Positions 9,565-23,499 of a stretch of 64,000 nucleotides of DNA are shown one piece after another. The notes under the pieces were generated by a model. That model saw only the letters and a list, made by a program, of their open reading frames with translations, was not told where the DNA came from and did no database searches. The stretch comes from Thermothelomyces thermophilus ATCC 42464. Lineage: Eukaryota; Ascomycota; Sordariomycetes; Sordariales; Chaetomiaceae. The stretch is taken from contig NC_016473.1 of assembly GCF_000226095.1 (NCBI RefSeq), forward strand, positions 3,100,001 through 3,164,000, given 5' to 3'. Both the position numbers and the translations under genes were made by a program. Within the stretch, counting starts at the first letter, position 1. The number at the start of each line of letters is the position of its first letter.

Positions 9565-12500
9565 GTTATAAGCCCGGTGCCTTGACTACTCCTCTGCTGA
9601 CGTATCTTTAATATTAGTGGTAGCTTCTTCTATTACGAGCTTTCTTACCCTGCTTTAATACGCTTTTGACGACGTGTCTATTATATCTAAGATCCTAGTC
9701 GAGACTTCTATATGCCTTACTAGGCCTAGTTCCTAGAACTTATAGTATATTAAACTATAGTTATAGGCTAAATTTGCTAGTATATAGGGATTTGTCGACC
9801 TTAATGGTAACTACGAGCTAGATCTAGAAGTTCTATAGCGTTTAACCTATAAGTAAGCTAGAGATAACCTTATTTTAGCTTCTTAGGAGTAATTCCTAGA
9901 AGGATTGTTACCTTTAATGTCTATAGATTTAATATCTTCAAATATAGCTATTATAGCCGAATTTATATAACTATAAGACTCTTTTTATAAAGATATTATA
10001 TATACCATAGATATTAGGAAGTATATGGGATAGCTATAATATTAGCTAGTATATACTATAGATCTTAAACTTTATAAAGCTATAAAAGTATATAGGAGGA
10101 AGGATATTAACCTTATTAAAGAGATTATCTAGGCGCTTTACTTTATACTTATATTATCTATTATAACGCTTTATATAATAGTTACTATATAATATATAGC
10201 TAGTCTTAATATAGCTAAACGCTTAGGAGTTAACCTATAGTACTAGATTTATAACTTTAATATTGCCTTCTAATAAGCTATCTAATATAATATCCTAGAA
10301 GTATAGGGTATATAAGGACTTTATACCTTTCTTAACGTTATTACTATATATATCTTATTAACCTAGGTAGTAAATAAGAGAATAGAAATCGAGCTTACTA
10401 ATAGTATAGGATAGCTACTTCTAGAGCTTAGTACCCTTATTATAATAGCTAAGATCCTAATTAATAATGACGTGTAATCTAGAGTCTCTCGGAAGTATAG
10501 AATCTTCTCGATAACTTATATATTAACACTTCCTATAGCTTAGAAGAGTAGTAAGGAAAGAGGTGGAGACTTATATAGAGACTCTTATAGTAGTTAGTAA
10601 TATAATATAAGATATCCTTATAAGTATCTAAGATATCTATGGGATCTAATAGACTATTATATACTTAAGTAAGCTATCCATAATAACGAATAATGCTTAT
10701 ACCTTTCTAATAGGGAGTATAAGAGGATTTACTAGAAGTTTAATGAGCCAAAGTAGGCTAGATTAAAAAATTAACTTATTACTAAATAAGGGGAGCTATC
10801 TTATTCTAGGTAGTTAAGGGTAGGATACCCTAGTTCCCTTAATATATTAATTATTAACCTTTAACTACTTAGTAAGTTCTTAACTTACTATAGAATATTT
10901 AGTATAATTACTTTATAGCGTTATCCTCTTTTAGAAAGTACTTTATTAGACTTATATAGTATAACCTACTTAGTTAATAATAAGAAGTTCCTTTTACCTA
11001 GGACGTTTGTTAAGGTAGAAGATCCTAAGTTTATTAAAGTAGGTACGATAACCTTTCCTATTAGTAGGAAAGGTATTTAGGTAATCGAGAACGTTCTAGA
11101 TAGACTATATAGACTATATACTAAGAATCTAACGCTTAAGGATATTACTATCGTCAAAGGATTCTATATTAATATTATCTTAGAAGCTCTATTACTTAAG
11201 GCAGGCGTTTAATATTATAGCTTAGATTACTTACTATATTTCGGAATACTAGAAAATAACATTATACTTCGTAAGTTAGAACATAAGTATAATCTTACCT
11301 TCCTTAAATATAAGCCACTTTCCTACTACCTAAGCTTCCTAGATTATATCTTAATTAGTAAAGCAGGTATCGTAAATATTCGTATGTCTTTATAAAACGT
11401 GTTTGCTATATATAGTAGAAGGTCCTAGACGAGAGCGTTACTTACTATAAGAGAGGATACCAAGGATCTTTAGCACTTAAGAGCTAGCTACCTCAGACTA
11501 GAAGCGTTACAAGTGCTTATTAATAACGCTAGAAACGTCTATATTAAGGGGATAGTATATATTAAGTATAAGAGCTATACTTATACTTATATAAGTAAGG
11601 TTATCTCTAGGAAAATACTACCTAAGTAAAAGTCTATACGCCTGTTTTAATAAGTAGCCTAGGATCTGTTTGATTATCCTAAAGCGATTAATAGATTATA
11701 ATAGCTACTTATAATTATTAATAAGTATAGTAGGAAGTTTTTCCCTTTCTTCTTAATAACGAAGTTACTAGACTAGATTATAAGAATTATCTAGAATTTT
11801 AAGAACTAGGTAAGACACTAATATAGGCTTACTATCCATAAGATTAAGTAAGATAACGATATTATAACAATTAGTTTAATAGGGTATATACCGATATATT
11901 ACTAGACTTGGGCTATAGAAAGCGGTATTAATCTTAAACTCTTACCTTTATATATCCATAAGCCTAATAGACTAATAGAGTAAGTAGGGTAAGAACTAAT
12001 TTTACGCTTAATTAAGATGCTTAATAGCGCGAATCTCCTTATAAAGCTCTAGTTAGAAAGTATATAAGCGGTAGTATACTTATATATAATAAGCCTAAGC
12101 TATACTTATTTGTTTAGAACTTCTAATAAGATACTCTATAGCTAGTTTAAATAGTATTTTTACTAGTATAAACCTAGCTTAATAATTACGTTAACTAATA
12201 ACTTATACCTAGACTGAAATAATATCTTTATATATAGATGCTAGGTGTATATTCTCTATAAGGATAGGGAAGCTAAGCAACGTATAAAGGACTTTAAGGT
12301 ACTACTATATAGGCTAATAAGGTATCTTATAAGATATTATATATTTAATATCTATCGCGTTTAGATACCTAAGCTCGATAAGGTCATTATAACTTGTAAC
12401 ATTTACTTCGATAAGAAGACTTTCTATCGTCTAGGTAAAGAGCTACTAATAGAGTTATCGCTAGTGGTAATAAGCCAGGAAGTCAATCAATTTAATCTTA

Positions 12501-13638
12501 GCGAAGATTCCTAGGATACCGACTTTCCCTAGAAAGCGTTATAATAGACCTAGTAACTGGTGGAAGACTCTATTATAGTGGCTTGGCCACCTCTATCGTA
12601 AGAGAGTCCGGCGGTAGACTAACCTCTCTAATAAAGTCAAGACTTAGGGGTAAGGGAGCTCTCTAATATGTAGCCTATAAGTAAGTAATTAGTTCTAGAG
12701 ACTCTTATAATAGAGATATAAGTAATAGATAAACTTACTAAATAGATAAAGAGCTTTAGAGGACTCTTAACCCCTAAATATATACCTAAGCCCTTGGTAA
12801 CTTGCCCTATACTAGCTAGTAAAGGGGATATCTACTAGGAAGTAGGAGGGTTTGAATTAGGGCCTTTTTAGTCGTTAGCTAGCTAACTAGATGCTGGGGA
12901 GAGTAGGGGAGCTGTTAGATCTAACAGAGAAATACCTTCTATAGAAGAGTTAAGTATATATAGTATATTAATAAAAGAGCTAGAAGCTAGGGATAGTACT
13001 ACTAATATATTATACCTAGCTAGGCTAGAGGAGTAGAGCGTTAGGTAAAGTCTAGATTAGCTAATATATTTTCCAGAAGGTAGAAGCAAAGGAGAAGCTA
13101 TTTAGCAACTTTCTATAAGGAGAGGCAGAGGTAAGAGGAGGGCTTATATATTTAGGGACCCTATATAGTTAAGCAAACGGCTATAAAATAAAGAGAGGGT
13201 CAATTACTACTACTCCTTTATCTATATAACTAAGGAACTTTAGTAATAGTTCTATAAGACTTACCTACCTAATTAATAGGAAGCTTATCTAGAGGACTAG
13301 AGTATAAGAACGATATATATAGTATTTACTACTACTATATAATAGAAGGATACTATATCCCTTAGAGTAGCCCTAAATAAGCCGTATTAATATATCGATA
13401 ATCTTACTTATATTCCTAATAACTAGTAAGACCTATATAATTACCTATTAGGATAATAGTTTAAAGATATAGCTTATAAAGAGATATAAAATTCAGAAAG
13501 TAAGGGAATATAAAAGATCATATTATATAAGTAGGCAAAAGTATAACCTATCTCATTAAAATAAGTCTTTATATATAAGTTTAACAAGGACAGTTTCTTA
13601 AAGAAATATAAGGCAAGGATCTATATATAAGGAGATCT
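9565..13638 (+). pseudogene. Copia element A gag, protease/integrase and start of RT, RIP-inactivated
   Basis: The plus strand carries copia-type polyprotein remnants full of TAG and TAA. The integrase zinc-binding segment is seen around 11470-11600 (a HLRA-containing block, then Cys positions now read as Tyr) and the integrase core runs to about 12500. The RT begins near 13340-13638 with a KARI-type motif before a Gly-Asp-Leu, where element B is inserted. No stretch longer than a few dozen codons stays open. I cannot place the gag and protease borders exactly. Confidence 0.75.
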
Positions 13639-13971
13639 TATAATATACTAGCCTTATAACATCTATAGATAAGTGTACAATGTTTTATTTAACTACCTTA
13701 GGGAGGAAAAAGTAGAGGAATACAAGAGTTATATAGAAGGGTACCTTTTTAATATATACGTATATAATCTAAGTAAGGCCCGGTTAGGCTCCTAGTTAGG
13801 TCCTAAATAAGCCCTAACCATACGCCTTACAAACGACCTACAAACGTCTCGCGAACCAATCATACACGCTTAGGTAGGTCAAGTAGGTCCGGTCTGTTGC
13901 CAGGTAGGTCCGGTCCGTTACCAGGCAAAGCCTAGCATTATCTAGCCTAGGTAAAGCCTAGGCTCGTAATA
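13639..13971 (-). repeat. 3' LTR of gypsy element B
   Basis: 333 bp, the same length as the copy at 58231-58563. Its differences from that copy are mostly transitions, and this copy is more AT-rich. Confidence 0.93.
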
Positions 13972-14119
13972 TACCCCCCTCCTTCCTAGGTTAGTTGCTA
14001 GGTAGACCTGCCCTACGTTATTATAGTAATAAGACCTATACGTGCCGGTAAGTTACGTATAGGGCCTGGTCTTTGTTTTGAGTTCTACCTATGCCCTCCT
14101 AGCCCTACCTCCGAATAGG

Positions 14120-14127
14120 TATAAATA
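14120..14127 (+). promoter_or_regulatory. TATA box on the strand opposite element B gag-pol
   Basis: TATAAATA is followed by a C/T-rich run (14128-14170), the usual layout of a fungal core promoter. It faces the plus-strand frame that begins downstream near 14463. RIP increases TA content and could create such a box, so the pyrimidine run is the better evidence. Confidence 0.35.
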
Positions 14128-14764
14128 CCCCCTCTCTCCCCTTCCTCTTCCTACTTCTTCCTTCTTTTTAACCGACGTTCCCTCTACCTACTTCCTATCT
14201 ACCCTCCCTCTATATTATATTTTTCTTACTACCTATACCTATATCACGCCTATAAGACTTTTTTTTTCTTTTATATTTATTTAAGATATTAACTATAGTT
14301 AGCTTGCTTAGTAATAGGGATAATAGTTGTTACCTTAGTAGTAATAAGAATAAAGATTATTATATAAGTTTTTTCCTTTTACCATTTTCATTATAGTTAC
14401 CTTATATTTATATAAGACCTTAACTAGTCTCTTACTTATAGTATAAGAACTAGAATACTTCTCTCAATAGGTTTACTGTTAAGGGTAACTCCTCTAATAA
14501 GGAGTTTAAGTTACTACTTAAAAAGGAGTAATATTACCTTAACTATATCTACCACTTCCTATATAGTAACTAAGTTATATATATTCCTAGTTATAGTACT
14601 TCCTATATAACCTACTATACTACCTATAACTCTTATATTCAAGATCTATAGCTCTAGGCTAATAACCCTTACCTATATATAAGCATTAGAAAAATTATAT
14701 ATTACTATAATACTAATACTACCCTTACCTCCCCTACCTAGTATAAGATTATTACCTAAGGTAC

Positions 14765-15192
14765 TATCACGGAAATATATATATAGGACGCCGCCTAAGC
14801 CGCCTCCCTAACAGGCCAATAGGATAGTAAGAATAATGGGCCAATTAGGACAGGATTATACTTAGCAAGAAATGATCCCAGCAAAGGATCACTAGCTCAC
14901 GATATAAGCCAGGTAAGCCAGTACAGAGAATCACTACAAGTATTAGTAATCCTAGGATTATATATATATATAGATAGTCACTCGTTATAATAGACTCTAG
15001 GAGTTCACCAGTAATAGTAACCTATAATCATAGTACTTATACCAAGCATCGCTAACTACTATAAGAGATAACTCTAGTGTTATTATAAACCCTTTAACTT
15101 CACCAAATCCCTCAGACGACCTATACGCTTATCCCGCTTAATTCACCTCCGTCTAAACCCTTTTAGAAGAAGTCTAAGTTAGGTTTGTTATA
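14765..15192 (+). repeat. 5' LTR of gypsy element C
   Basis: 428 bp. The ancestral TGTCAC start now reads TATCAC. The R-U5 half matches the LTRs of D, E, F and G, while the U3 half matches only G. Confidence 0.93.
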
Positions 15193-15258
15193 CGTTACTA
15201 TTACTCCCTTTGTTCTATTATAGCTCAGAACAGAGGTGATTTCAACCTTGACATCGAC

Positions 15259-18200
15259 ATGGTTACTAACGTTACGGCCGAATAGCTACTTACCTAGCTT
15301 AGTCAACTCTAGCAACGGATCTAGGAGTTAGACTAGAGAGATAAGGTTGCTTAAGCTTAGATTAAGGAACTCGAGAACGGCGAAAAGCACTTACAGAAGC
15401 TGATTAACGAGGCCTATACCAAAATCAAGGCACTCGAGGGCGCTAAAGCGAGCCGTATCAAGATCGAACTACCTAGCAAATATAGAGGAACTAAGGAGGA
15501 TCTTATAAGATTCCTGACGAACCTCTGATCTTACTTCTAGCTTAATAACGATAAGTTTCTAGACGACAAAGCTAAAGTTCTCTATATAGCTATAAGACTA
15601 GAGGGCAAGGTATTTAGATAGTTTAAGCCTATATAGAACGACTATCTTACTAAAGAAGATAAAGACAACCGAGATATATTTATATAGGTAGTCTTTCGAT
15701 CCTATAACTAGTTTAAAGAAGAGCTTTAGAAGGTTTTTAATGATAAAGATAAGAAGATTTATATATAAGAAAGACTTGCTAATCTCTAATAGACTAAGTT
15801 AGTAGCCTCCTATGCTATATAGTTTAGATAGGATATACTTAAGTCTTAGCTTAACGATAAGGCATTAATATAACTATTCTATAATAGTTTAAAGGAAAAG
15901 GTTAAAGACAAGCTATATAAGTATAACTAGCCTAAGACTCTAGATAAATATATTATATAGGCTATTAGAATTAATAATCGACTCTATATACAAGAGTAGT
16001 AGAAACGAGGTTAGATAAACAGAACTATAGTTAAGGCTAACGATAAGAAAAAACGAGTATACGTTAGCACCTTATATAGGACATATCCTAAAGCTATAGA
16101 TATAGATATAGTATAGAAGTAAGACTAAAAGAAGATAACTAAAGACAAGTCTAATATTACCTATTATAACTATAGAAAGAAAGGGCACTATAAGTAAGAA
16201 TGTCAAAGCCCAAAGAAAGACTAGAAACTAGTCCCTAGAAAGGAAATTATAGCTATTAATAAAACCGCTAAGGATGTTATCAAAGTAGCGACTACAAGCT
16301 ATAAAAATAGGGATAACGATATAGATAGTCTTAGACATAATAGTAATGGTAAAGACAAACAAGCACCGTACTCTAAACTAGTTACTATAGACCTAGAAAC
16401 AGGTCTTACTAAATAGGATATAGTAAGAGAATATATACCACTAATTTCGATTCTCCTAGCCTTAAGGTAGTAGGGTTTTATAGTTACCTAGAGGCAGGAT
16501 AGATTGTAGACGACCGACACCTAAGGAATCGAAAGACCTAGACCTAATATTCTATTCCTCTAGGAACAAATCGAATAGTACTATAACGAAGTTTTCCGGC
16601 TCAATACAGAACTACACGAATGGGATAGACACTTGATTTGACTTGCCTAGTAGAGCAATAAGATAAGGGACGAGATAAGGGAACTCCGACATATCGTAGA
16701 AACCATTAAAAGGGAATAGCCTATGATATACGATAGGCCTAATAGCTATGCCAAGCATTTTGACGATTAGTAACTTAGCCACGACGTATAGAACCTAGAG
16801 TACTAGTTTATATATACAAACTATAGAAAAGACGAACGTATATAGGAAAACTACTAGAAGAAATACTCCTACCTTAGCATTAAAGTACCTATAGTCTATA
16901 TATAGTAGGAAGGATTTAGAAAAGAATTCTAATACCTTCTAGGTAACGCTATATAACTATACCTATAACACGAAGTATATATATAAGTGCCCTAGTTCTA
17001 GTATATATTATACAAATGCCAATACCACTTTCGCGACAAATTCGAAAATAATCACTAGCTAACCTGACAAGGAAATAAGAATAGAAGCCTCTACCCTATA
17101 GAATAGGTCTATAATACAGGAAACAGAGCAGCCAAATTGCTCTAGAAGATCGAAGCCTACAATCTAGAAGGCATTACAGTAGTTCTAAAACAAGCCTAGC
17201 CTAGGTACTACAGAACAGGACGAGACATATAGGACTCGTATAGGAGTAACGATTGCCTCTATCATATAGATAAAAAGAAATCGCAAATTCGGGAACTTCA
17301 GATAAAGCTATAATACGTATGACAAAAAGTAGAACAGACCTAATAGTAGGAAGCTATAAGCACTTAATGGCTTACGGAAATGAGCACGATCGACGAAGCT
17401 ACTATTAGCCAAACGACCAAAGAGGTTAGCACTGACCTGGGAAACGGGTTAGGGCCCTTCGAGGGGCCTAAAAACTATTAACGCCCGTATAGCAGCAAGT
17501 GGTAGCGTAGTATAGGAGGAACTAGCGTAAGAGACTACTATATCGAGACCTCCTGGCAGAAATATAGGAAATCGCTATAATCTTTAGACGATGGCGGTAA
17601 GATAAGCGACTATAGATAACAGCATAATAGAGACAGCACGAAATGCTTGTACTAGTAGATAATGGAGTAGAGATAAACCTAATTTCGCTAACGCTTATAA
17701 ATTAGCTATAGATACCCTAGAGAATGAAGTAAAAGTATAGTATAATCAAAGGGCTATTTCTAATATAATAGGTATATAGGGAGACTAAACTAATTAATAT
17801 TACTATAGTAAGGAAGACTATAGTAGTTATATTTAGTATCGTGGATATAGGTAATAATAAAGATATAATATTAGGGTTACTATAATATAAAGATTATAAC
17901 CTAGACATTAGCTAAAAGAATAGTAGCTACCTACGACCCTAAATAGAGTCATATTCGACTAGCAAGATGAGAAGTATACAAGGATCATAAGCGGATAATA
18001 CTTAGGGGAAGGTATATCCTATAGATTTACTACAAGAGATAGACAGTAGTAGGCAGACTACTATAGACTCTAGAAGAAGCGATATAATGACACTAACGTT
18101 ATAATAGGAGGAACAAGCTAAACCGCTAATAGCTATTCTCTCCATTAACGAATGTGGAGCACTATAACTAGAGTGGTAGGTTAAGATAGGAGAAATCGCC

Positions 18201-21150
18201 AGCATCGCTATAGACGGAACCAAGTTTATATACTATTAGAAAGCCAAGAGATAAAACAAGACTAAAGAAGTATTAAAGGAATATAAAGGATACCTAGCAT
18301 TCGAACCAAAGTATCTAGAAGGATTACTAGAATACGGCCTATAGGATTACGAGATTAAGCTTAAGGAAGGAGTATGACTAAAGTTCTTTAAGATTTACTA
18401 TACGAGCCAGATATAGAATGAAGAACTTAAGCGATATTTAAAAGAGAACCTTTAAAGAGAATATATCCGCCTATCGACATTGCTAGCAGGCTACCTAATC
18501 TTGTTTATACCTAAGAAAGATAGAAAGCTACAGTTATATATTAACTATTGGCAACTTAATAAACAGATTATAAAAAACTAATACCTATTACTACTAATCT
18601 TATAGCTCCGAGATCAGTTAGTAGGAGCCTAATATTTTATATATCTTAACTTACCATTAGCCTATAACTATATATAGATCAAAGAAGGCGATAAGTAAAA
18701 AACGGCCTTTAGAATACCCTATAGTCATTATAAGTACCTCGTTATACTATTCGGACTTACAAACGCGCTAGTAACGTTCTAAGCCCTAATTAATCAAGCT
18801 ATCTAACCCTTTCTTGACAAATTTATAGTATATTATCTCGACAATATACTTATCTTCCCTAAGACAATAGACGAACACCGGAAGTACATAAGAGTAGTAC
18901 TAGACACGTTATACATATATAAGCTATTAGTTAATAAGGAAAAGAGCGAATTCTATATTAGGAAGATAGTATTTTTAGGATATAAGATATCCCTAGGACA
19001 AATCTAGATAGAACCTTTAAAGGTTAAAGCTATTAAGGATTAGCTACGACTAACATCAGTTATAGAAGTACGAAGTTTCATCAGGTTTATAAACTTCTAC
19101 CGGATATTCATTAGGAACTTTAGAGCGATCGTACGACCTTTATACGAATTTACTAAGAAGAACGCTAAATTCCAATAGGAAGAGCAATACAAGCAAGCAT
19201 TTATATAGATCTACGATGTCATTACTAAAGATCTAGTACTAGTGCTACTAGACCCTAAGAAGCCATTTGAGGTAGAAATAGACGCTTTAGACTACGCCAT
19301 TAGAGGATAATTAGGATAATAAGACAAACAAAGGAAGCTATATCCTATAGCCTTCTTTTTAAAGAAGCTCGATAGACTACGTCTTAATTATCCAATCTAT
19401 AACAAGGAACAACTTGCGATTATTAAAACTTTTAAGGAATGGCAACTATACCTTAGTAGTATAATCAAACTAGTATAAGTATATATAGATTATAAGAATT
19501 TACGATACTTTATAATGACAAAGGAGCTTAACAGACGATAAATATAATAGGCAGAATTCCTTATAGAATTTAATTTTAAGATCTGCTATAAGAAGGGTAA
19601 AGAAAACGTACGAACAGACGCCTTAAGCTAACAAACGGATCATATAGAAGGACGAACAGAAACAATGCTACCATTATTTAAGGAACGAATAGACAAAACG
19701 CTACATTATAAAACGTAGATACCTATAGAAGATAATTTACTCGACTCGTTCCTAGAATATTATATAATCTTTCAAGAAGAAAGGATTAACGAGGCATAGT
19801 ATCAAGTAACACCTAGACTAATAGTACCTAATAGAGTAGAAGAAAAAGATAGGAAACTCTAGTACCGAGGCAAAGCGTATATCTACGACAAAGATTAATA
19901 GCTGCGAATGATTTAAGACCTCTACGAGTTAAAACTTGGAGGATATAAAGGAGTTACGAAGACTGTTACATAAGTCAAGAAACACTATAACTTTCTATAG
20001 TTAATAGTATAAATTAAGAAAGTTATATGGAACTATAATATCTATAATCGAGGCAAAATAACACGATATAAGCCGTATAGGCTACTTTAGCCACTGCCAA
20101 TAGCTAACAAACTATAGAGTTTAGTTATAATAAACTTTATTACAAAACTACTAGAATCTAAGGACATAGCTATAGGGGTAATCTACGATAGTATTCTTAC
20201 TATAGTAGACTGCCTAACTAAATGGGTATACTTCTTTCCCTATAAGGAGTCCTAGACAATAGAATAGTTAGTAGACGTAATCTATCGGCAAGTCGTATTA
20301 GTATACGCTTAGCTATAGAAATAGATTACTAACAGAGACACCAAGTTTGTATCAAAGTTCTAGCAAGCGTTAATATAACGATTAGGCGTTAATAGCAAGC
20401 TATTAATAGCATATCACCTACAGACTGACGGACAAACGGAGTGACTAAACCAAGTTATTAAGTAGTACCTCTATTCTTACGTTAACTATTAGCAACTAGG
20501 TTATACTATTGCTAATGGCATAACTTGCTTATAATATAACGCTAACAGAAATAACTAAAGTTATACCGTTCTTCGTAAACTATAGATATAAAGTAGACCT
20601 TAGGTAAAGACTAGAGGTTATAGTGCTAAGAGCAGTAGTCAAAGTAAAACAAATATATATACTATATAAGAAGCTTAAAAAGGAACTTAAGTTTGTCAAA
20701 ACCAGAATAAAGAACTATTATAACAAATATAGGCTCGAGGGACCTTACCTAGAGAGGGGAGACAAAGTCTATCTAATTATATAAAACCTATAAACCAAAC
20801 GACTAAGTATAAAGCTAGACTTCAAAAAGGTTAGACCCTTCGTTATCAAAGAACGAATCTCGACATCTAACTATCGACTATCATTACTATTATCTATACG
20901 ACTATAGATAGACGTTTTTCATATTTCACTTCTCAAACTAGCACCGAAGAACGCCAAAATCGCTATAAACATTAAAGCAGAGGACAAAGAGGAAGAATAA
21001 GATATCGAAGAAATTCTAGATTTATATATTATTAATAAGGAACTATAGTATCTAGTTAAATAGCTCGATTTTAGATTAAAGGATAACTTATAGGAACTAG
21101 TTAAGAATTTAAACTGCCCTAAGAAACTAGAATAGTTCTACCGCCAGAAC
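15259..21150 (+). pseudogene. Element C gag-pol, RIP-inactivated
   Basis: Gag keeps its ATG at 15259. The CCHC zinc knuckle at 16161-16205 has lost Cys to Tyr (YNY..GH...EC). The protease active site DSG reads DNG near 17650-17670. The RT catalytic YLDD reads YLDN at 18828-18845. RNase H follows, then an integrase core near 20200-20450 and a chromodomain near 21000-21130 (VEEIL-type start; the block ends in PKKLEQFYRQN). Nearly all in-frame stops are TAG or TAA where Gln or Trp is expected. The domain order PR-RT-RH-IN-chromodomain marks a chromovirus, a clade whose chromodomain can guide insertion into heterochromatin. Confidence 0.85.
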
Positions 21151-21179
21151 CTAGATCGACTGTAGGCACTGGCTTGGAC

Positions 21180-21775
21180 AAAATGGCTAAGTCGGCCTCC
21201 GACAAATCTAGGCCTAAAGAGGACTAATTAAACGGGACGTTAGCACCCTAGGACTATACGTCACTAACAACGTGTACCTTGGAATCCTACACCCTCTGTT
21301 CTTCTGCCTTTATTTCCTCTACAGACTATATGCCTCGACGAAATAGCTCGGAACCCTGCTCCTTTAAGAAATGTTTCTGGTGACAAAGACAAGCCAATCG
21401 ACTAATAGCTATCTAAAGTTAAGTCTAAAGAACGAAAAGGGCCTCTTTAGCATCGGCCTCTTCTTATTCTATACGTTTCTATTTAGATATGATCTTTGTC
21501 ACTATAAAAGATTAGCTATAAACATTAAGGTAACAAACAAGGCTACAAACAAGTAGACACCACGTTAGAACTATTACAAGAACAACCCTAATATATATAC
21601 TTGCTATAGCAAGAAGAGCCTGATGCTATACGACAAGCTAAGTTCTGCTTAAAATACTACGAACATGGTATAACGTCTACGCTAGAAGAATCAATAAAAG
21701 AAGCAAGCGCGGCGCGCTATTAGGATGTCGAAGATCGATGCTTAGAGATATAATCTACTATCTTGTTAGTCACTA
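21180..21775 (-). pseudogene. Antisense accessory ORF of element C with a six-cysteine zinc-cluster pattern
   Basis: Opposite to gag-pol and just inside the 3' LTR, the minus strand holds a frame whose codons at 21665-21576 give C-x2-C-x6-C-x8-C-x2-C-x6-C. Three positions now read Tyr (TAT/TAC), which TGT/TGC gives after a G-to-A RIP change. The same spacing over the same 90 nt occurs in element G at 51265-51354, and the sequence just 5' of the frame also matches G. This is the spacing of fungal Zn(II)2Cys6 DNA-binding domains. The start codon is not identifiable and the end is approximate. A plus-strand frame in the same place also reads for about 90 codons, but lacks this support. Confidence 0.5.
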
Positions 21776-22243
21776 GCAGTATGGAAAAAGGGAAAAATTA
21801 CGAGGCATATATAGAGAAGGACATTAGCGCTATTTGAAACGGCCTAAGATAGGCTTTTAGGTCGAAAGCCTTAAAGGAGGGGCATCGTATTACGGAAATA
21901 TATATATAAGACGCTGCCTAAGCCGCCTCTCTAATAGACTAATAGGATAGCAGGAATGATAGGCTAATTAGGATAAGATCATACTTAGCAAGAAATGATC
22001 CTAGTAGAGGATTACTAGCTCACGATATAAGCTAGGTAAGCTAGTATAGAGGATCACTACGACTATTAATAATTCTAGGATTATATATATATATAGATAG
22101 TCACTCGTTATAGTAGACTCTAGGAGTTTACTAGTAATAGTAACCTATAATTATAGTACTTATACCAAGCATCGCTAATTACTATAAGAGACAACTCTAG
22201 TGTTATTATAAACCCTTTGGCTTTACCGAATCCCTTAGACGAC

Positions 22244-22697
22244 TGTGACCAACCTAACTTAGACTTCTTCTAAAAGGGTCTAGACGAAGGTGAATTAAGC
22301 AGGACGAGCGTATAGGTCGTCTAAGGGATTTGGTAAAGCTAAAGGGTTTATAATAACACTAGAGTTATCTCTTATAGTAGTTAGCGATGCTTAGTATAAG
22401 TACTATGATTATAGGTTGCTATTACTAATGAACTCCTAGAGTCTATTATAGCGAGTGATTATTTATATATATATATACTCCTATTAGTCGCTTATAGTCC
22501 TCTTTTAGTCTACCCTAGGATCGCCTTTGGTAGCTAGCTATCCTCTGCTATCTTTCCCTTTTTTAGCAATTGTTCGCCTATAGTAGCCCGTGCTCCCTAG
22601 CGATCCCGTATTAGCCTCGCTCTATACCTTTCTTGATTAGTAGCTCGTTTAGCCTACTATACCCCACCGGGTCGCGGTATATGGTTAGCTCGTGATA
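22244..22697 (-). repeat. 3' LTR of gypsy element D
   Basis: 454 bp, the same length as the 5' copy. It is more AT-rich than that copy, with mostly transition differences. Confidence 0.93.
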
Positions 22698-22787
22698 CGA
22701 TGCCCCCTCTTTAGGGCTTTCGACCTAAAAGCTTCTTATAACTTGTTTCAAATGCTACTAATACCCCCTTTTTTTTTTCTATAGGTA

Positions 22788-23495
22788 ATGTCTTTCTTCC
22801 GCTAGCTTCCTTCTGCTATAGCTAATTATATTCCTAGGAACTGTCGCGATCTTAAGCACGAGCGACATGCTATTACGATTAAGATTAAGCAAGAGGGTTA
22901 CAAGGTTACTATACCTTATAAGCGTTATTAGAATACGAAGCCACGAAAGCATTATATAATAATAGAGGGTTTAAACAAGTGTTAGAACTATATTTACATA
23001 GGCAAGAAGTATAATAGCCCGAACGTTACAGATGCCTATAGGTTCTTTGTTATTTTCCTTTATAGTCCTAGGTTACTAATTGTCTTAGTCCTTTCGAATT
23101 TGTCGGAGTAGGAGAAGGTTTCGAAAGAGATTACTAAGACTAAGGCACTTCTTGCTTAGACGCTAAGCCGTTTAAGTCAATTACGTCGTTTGTAGTAATC
23201 CTTATACGATTATAGTACCGAAGTTTTTCGTCGTGATATAGCTTGTCTAGAGGAAGAGGAAGAACTAGATACTCCTCTACCGATATTAGAGACGTAGACC
23301 CTTATAGGTTAGGCTTAGGCGTTAGGTGCTTTTGATATACTCGATTAGGAGTTAATTAGGTTAGGTCCTAGTCCTAATTCTAGCGGGTTCTCTTCTTTTT
23401 CTATCGGGGAATAGGCTTTAGAATCGGTTTTTATAGCTAGTTAGGATTCTACTAGTAGAATTACTCTAGTTTCTTAGGGTAACTTAGGTTCTTAA
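22788..23495 (+). pseudogene. Antisense accessory ORF of element D, 235 codons
   Basis: The frame starts with ATG at 22788 on the strand opposite gag-pol and runs 235 codons to TAA at 23493. Elements E and F hold the same frame with identical length. In-frame stops are TAG/TAA at positions read as Gln in a sibling copy or consistent with Gln. Codons at 22980-23012 give C-x2-Y-x6-Y, a C-x2-C-x6-C half cluster after Cys-to-Tyr changes. A charged helical region and a run of Glu (LEEEEELDTPLP) follow. It converges on the chromodomain end of pol. The function is unknown. Confidence 0.6.
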
Positions 23496-23499
23496 CTAG

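Noticed and set aside
14078-14284. A 68-codon frame just inside the left LTR of element B
   Set aside because: It runs through the TATA box and pyrimidine tract and is Ser/Pro/Leu/Tyr-rich from low-complexity sequence.
21371-21556. Plus-strand frame at the 3' end of element C
   Set aside because: The opposite strand there belongs to the antisense frame with the conserved six-cysteine pattern, while this frame has no counterpart in G.
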